This document shows, one piece after another, positions 63,401 through 64,000 of a DNA stretch of 64,000 bases. Source of the DNA: Locusta migratoria (Eukaryota; Arthropoda; Insecta; Orthoptera; Acrididae). A model generated the notes under the pieces. That model ran no database searches. It was not told the origin of the DNA and was given only the letters and a program-made list of their open reading frames with translations. The stretch covers positions 361,709,168 to 361,773,167 of the forward strand of contig CM048744.1 of NCBI GenBank assembly GCA_026315105.1, in the 5' to 3' direction. The number at the start of each line of letters is the position of its first letter. The first letter of the stretch is position 1. The translations under genes and the position numbers were made by a program.

Positions 63401-63987
63401 CACTCCGCTGCAGAGTGACAGTTTCATTCTGGAAACATCCCTTAGGCTGTGGCTAAGCCATGTCTCCACCATATCCTTTCTTCCAGGAGTGCTAGTCTTG
63501 CGTGTTTGCAAGAGAGCTTCTGCGAAGTTTGGAAAGTAGGAGGCGAGGTACTGGCGGAAGTAAAGTTGTGAGGCGGCATCGTGAGTCGTGTCGGGGTAGC
63601 TCAGTCGGTAGAGCGCTTGCCCGCGAAAGGCAAAGGTCCCAGGTTCGAGTCCCGGTTCCGGCACACAATTTTAATCTGCCAGGAAGTTTCATATCAGCGC
63701 ACACTCCGCTGCAGAGTGACAGTTTCATTCTGGAAACATCCCTTAGGCTGTGGCTAAGCCATGTCTCCACCATATCCTTTCTTCCAGGAGTGCTAGTCTT
63801 GCGTGTTTGCAAGAGAGCTTCTGCGAAGTTTGGAAAGTAGGAGGCGAGGTACTGGCGGAAGTAAAGTTGTGAGGCGGCATCGTGAGTCGTGTCGGGGTAG
63901 CTCAGTCGGTAGAGCGCTTGCCCGCGAAAGGCAAAGGTCCCAGGTTCGAGTCCCGGTTCCGGCACACAATTTTAATCTGCCAGGAAG
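60430..63987 (+). repeat. Array, second block: 11.8 inverted units, tRNA-like segments on the plus strand
   Basis: Units start at 60430, 60731, 61032 and every 301 bp to 63741 with CCTTAGGCTGTGGCTAAGCC. The last one ends at CTGCCAGGAAG, 247 bp in. tRNA-like segments of 75 nt start at 60579, 60880, 61181, 61482, 61783, 62084, 62385, 62686, 62987, 63288, 63589 and 63890. Within each: TAGCTCAGTCGG (A box), GGTTCGAGTCC (B box), and TGTCGGG/TCCGGCA able to pair as an acceptor-like stem. Confidence 0.95.
60579..60653 (+). other. Representative tRNA-like segment with internal Pol III promoter
   Basis: A box TAGCTCAGTCGG at 60587-60598 and B box GGTTCGAGTCC at 60632-60642 both match the eukaryotic internal promoter consensus. 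The D-arm (GCTC/GAGC) and an anticodon-like stem (TTGCC/GGCAA) can form, but the seven-base loop CGCGAAA lacks the U before the anticodon and the spacing is one base too long after the D-arm. I therefore call it a SINE promoter and not a functional tRNA gene. Repeated 17 times in the array. Confidence 0.75.
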
Positions 63988-64000
63988 TTTCATTAGAAGC

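Larger units (their letters stand above)
59040..63987. repeat. Inverted tandem array of a 301-bp tRNA-like SINE unit
   Basis: About 16.5 units of 301 bp inserted in LINE F. Target sequence TTTCATTAGAAGC is at 59027-59039 and again at 63988-64000, the last bases of the window (its first six bases, TTTCAT, also belong to the unit, so the unambiguous part of the right copy is TAGAAGC). Units 1 to 4.6 run one way, then at 60429/60430 the orientation flips and about 11.8 units run the other way. By eye the units are identical except for a C-to-G change at about 60093. No conserved protein is encoded; frames of 112 and 157 codons recur only because the unit recurs. Confidence 0.95.

Noticed and set aside
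59110..63964. A cluster of 17 functional tRNA genes
   Set aside because: The anticodon-like loop lacks the conserved U before the anticodon, spacing after the D-arm is off by one, and each lies in a larger repeat that also occurs as single SINE insertions with target duplications.
59109..63993. Recurrent open frames of 112 and 157 codons across the array, on both strands
   Set aside because: They recur every 301 bp only because the unit does, and they read through tRNA-like sequence. No protein family resembles them, and both strands are open at once.
59040..64000. CRISPR-like or satellite array
   Set aside because: Repeats are 301 bp and contiguous without unique spacers, and the context is an insect-type genome. 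It is a tandemly amplified SINE.

Overview
The window looks like intergenic DNA of a large, repeat-rich insect genome. The repeat families (tRNA-headed SINEs ending in an ACAAACATTTGAACATTT tail, jockey/CR1-like LINEs ending in CATCTACATCTACAT, RTE-like LINEs, long-TIR mariner) resemble those I associate with grasshoppers and locusts, so an orthopteran, perhaps Schistocerca-like, is my inference and not proven here. I see no host protein-coding gene, rRNA or ordinary tRNA gene. Nearly every recognisable coding stretch is a decayed transposon protein.

Layout. 1-3.9 kb: two Penelope-like (GIY-YIG) remnants flanking an R1-type LINE 3' end. 4.4-11.0 kb: a stack in which one LINE (B) is split by a hAT element (4596-7222) and by a second LINE (A, 7434-9583). 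12.3-15.2 kb: a TTAA-flanked element with long inverted ends. 16-21.3 kb: SINEs, an RTE LINE and a 5'-truncated LINE (E). 22.2-25.2 kb: an unclassified 3-kb inverted-terminal element that splits a SINE and holds a perfect 367-bp duplication and a ~330-bp tandem repeat. 25.8-32.5 kb: RTE and jockey/CR1-like LINEs (G, D) riddled with SINEs. 32.6-35.7 kb: a broken long-TIR mariner. 38.5-42.3 kb: a split RTE LINE and a Helitron remnant. 43.9-49.1 kb: composite SINEs, a BED-finger hAT with a perfect 8-bp target duplication, and a Tc1/IS630-like transposase. 53.3-57.6 kb: another Tc1/IS630-like fragment, a 950-bp foldback and an RTE LINE. 58.1-64.0 kb: a LINE interrupted by a 4.9-kb array.

The most striking object is that array (59040-63987): about 16.5 near-identical 301-bp units, each carrying a tRNA-like segment with intact A and B boxes. 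The first ~4.6 units point one way and the remaining ~11.8 the other, and the block lies between copies of a 13-bp target sequence inside a LINE. Two other elements of the family (30751-31081 and 43932-44381) have the same outer ends and the same internal inversion, which suggests that a head-to-head dimer is the mobile form and that its interior can be amplified.

At least fifteen SINE copies here have different tRNA-like heads on a shared tail, most with clear target-site duplications, so the order of insertion can be read at many loci. No immune, metabolic or regulatory system can be supported from the sequence.
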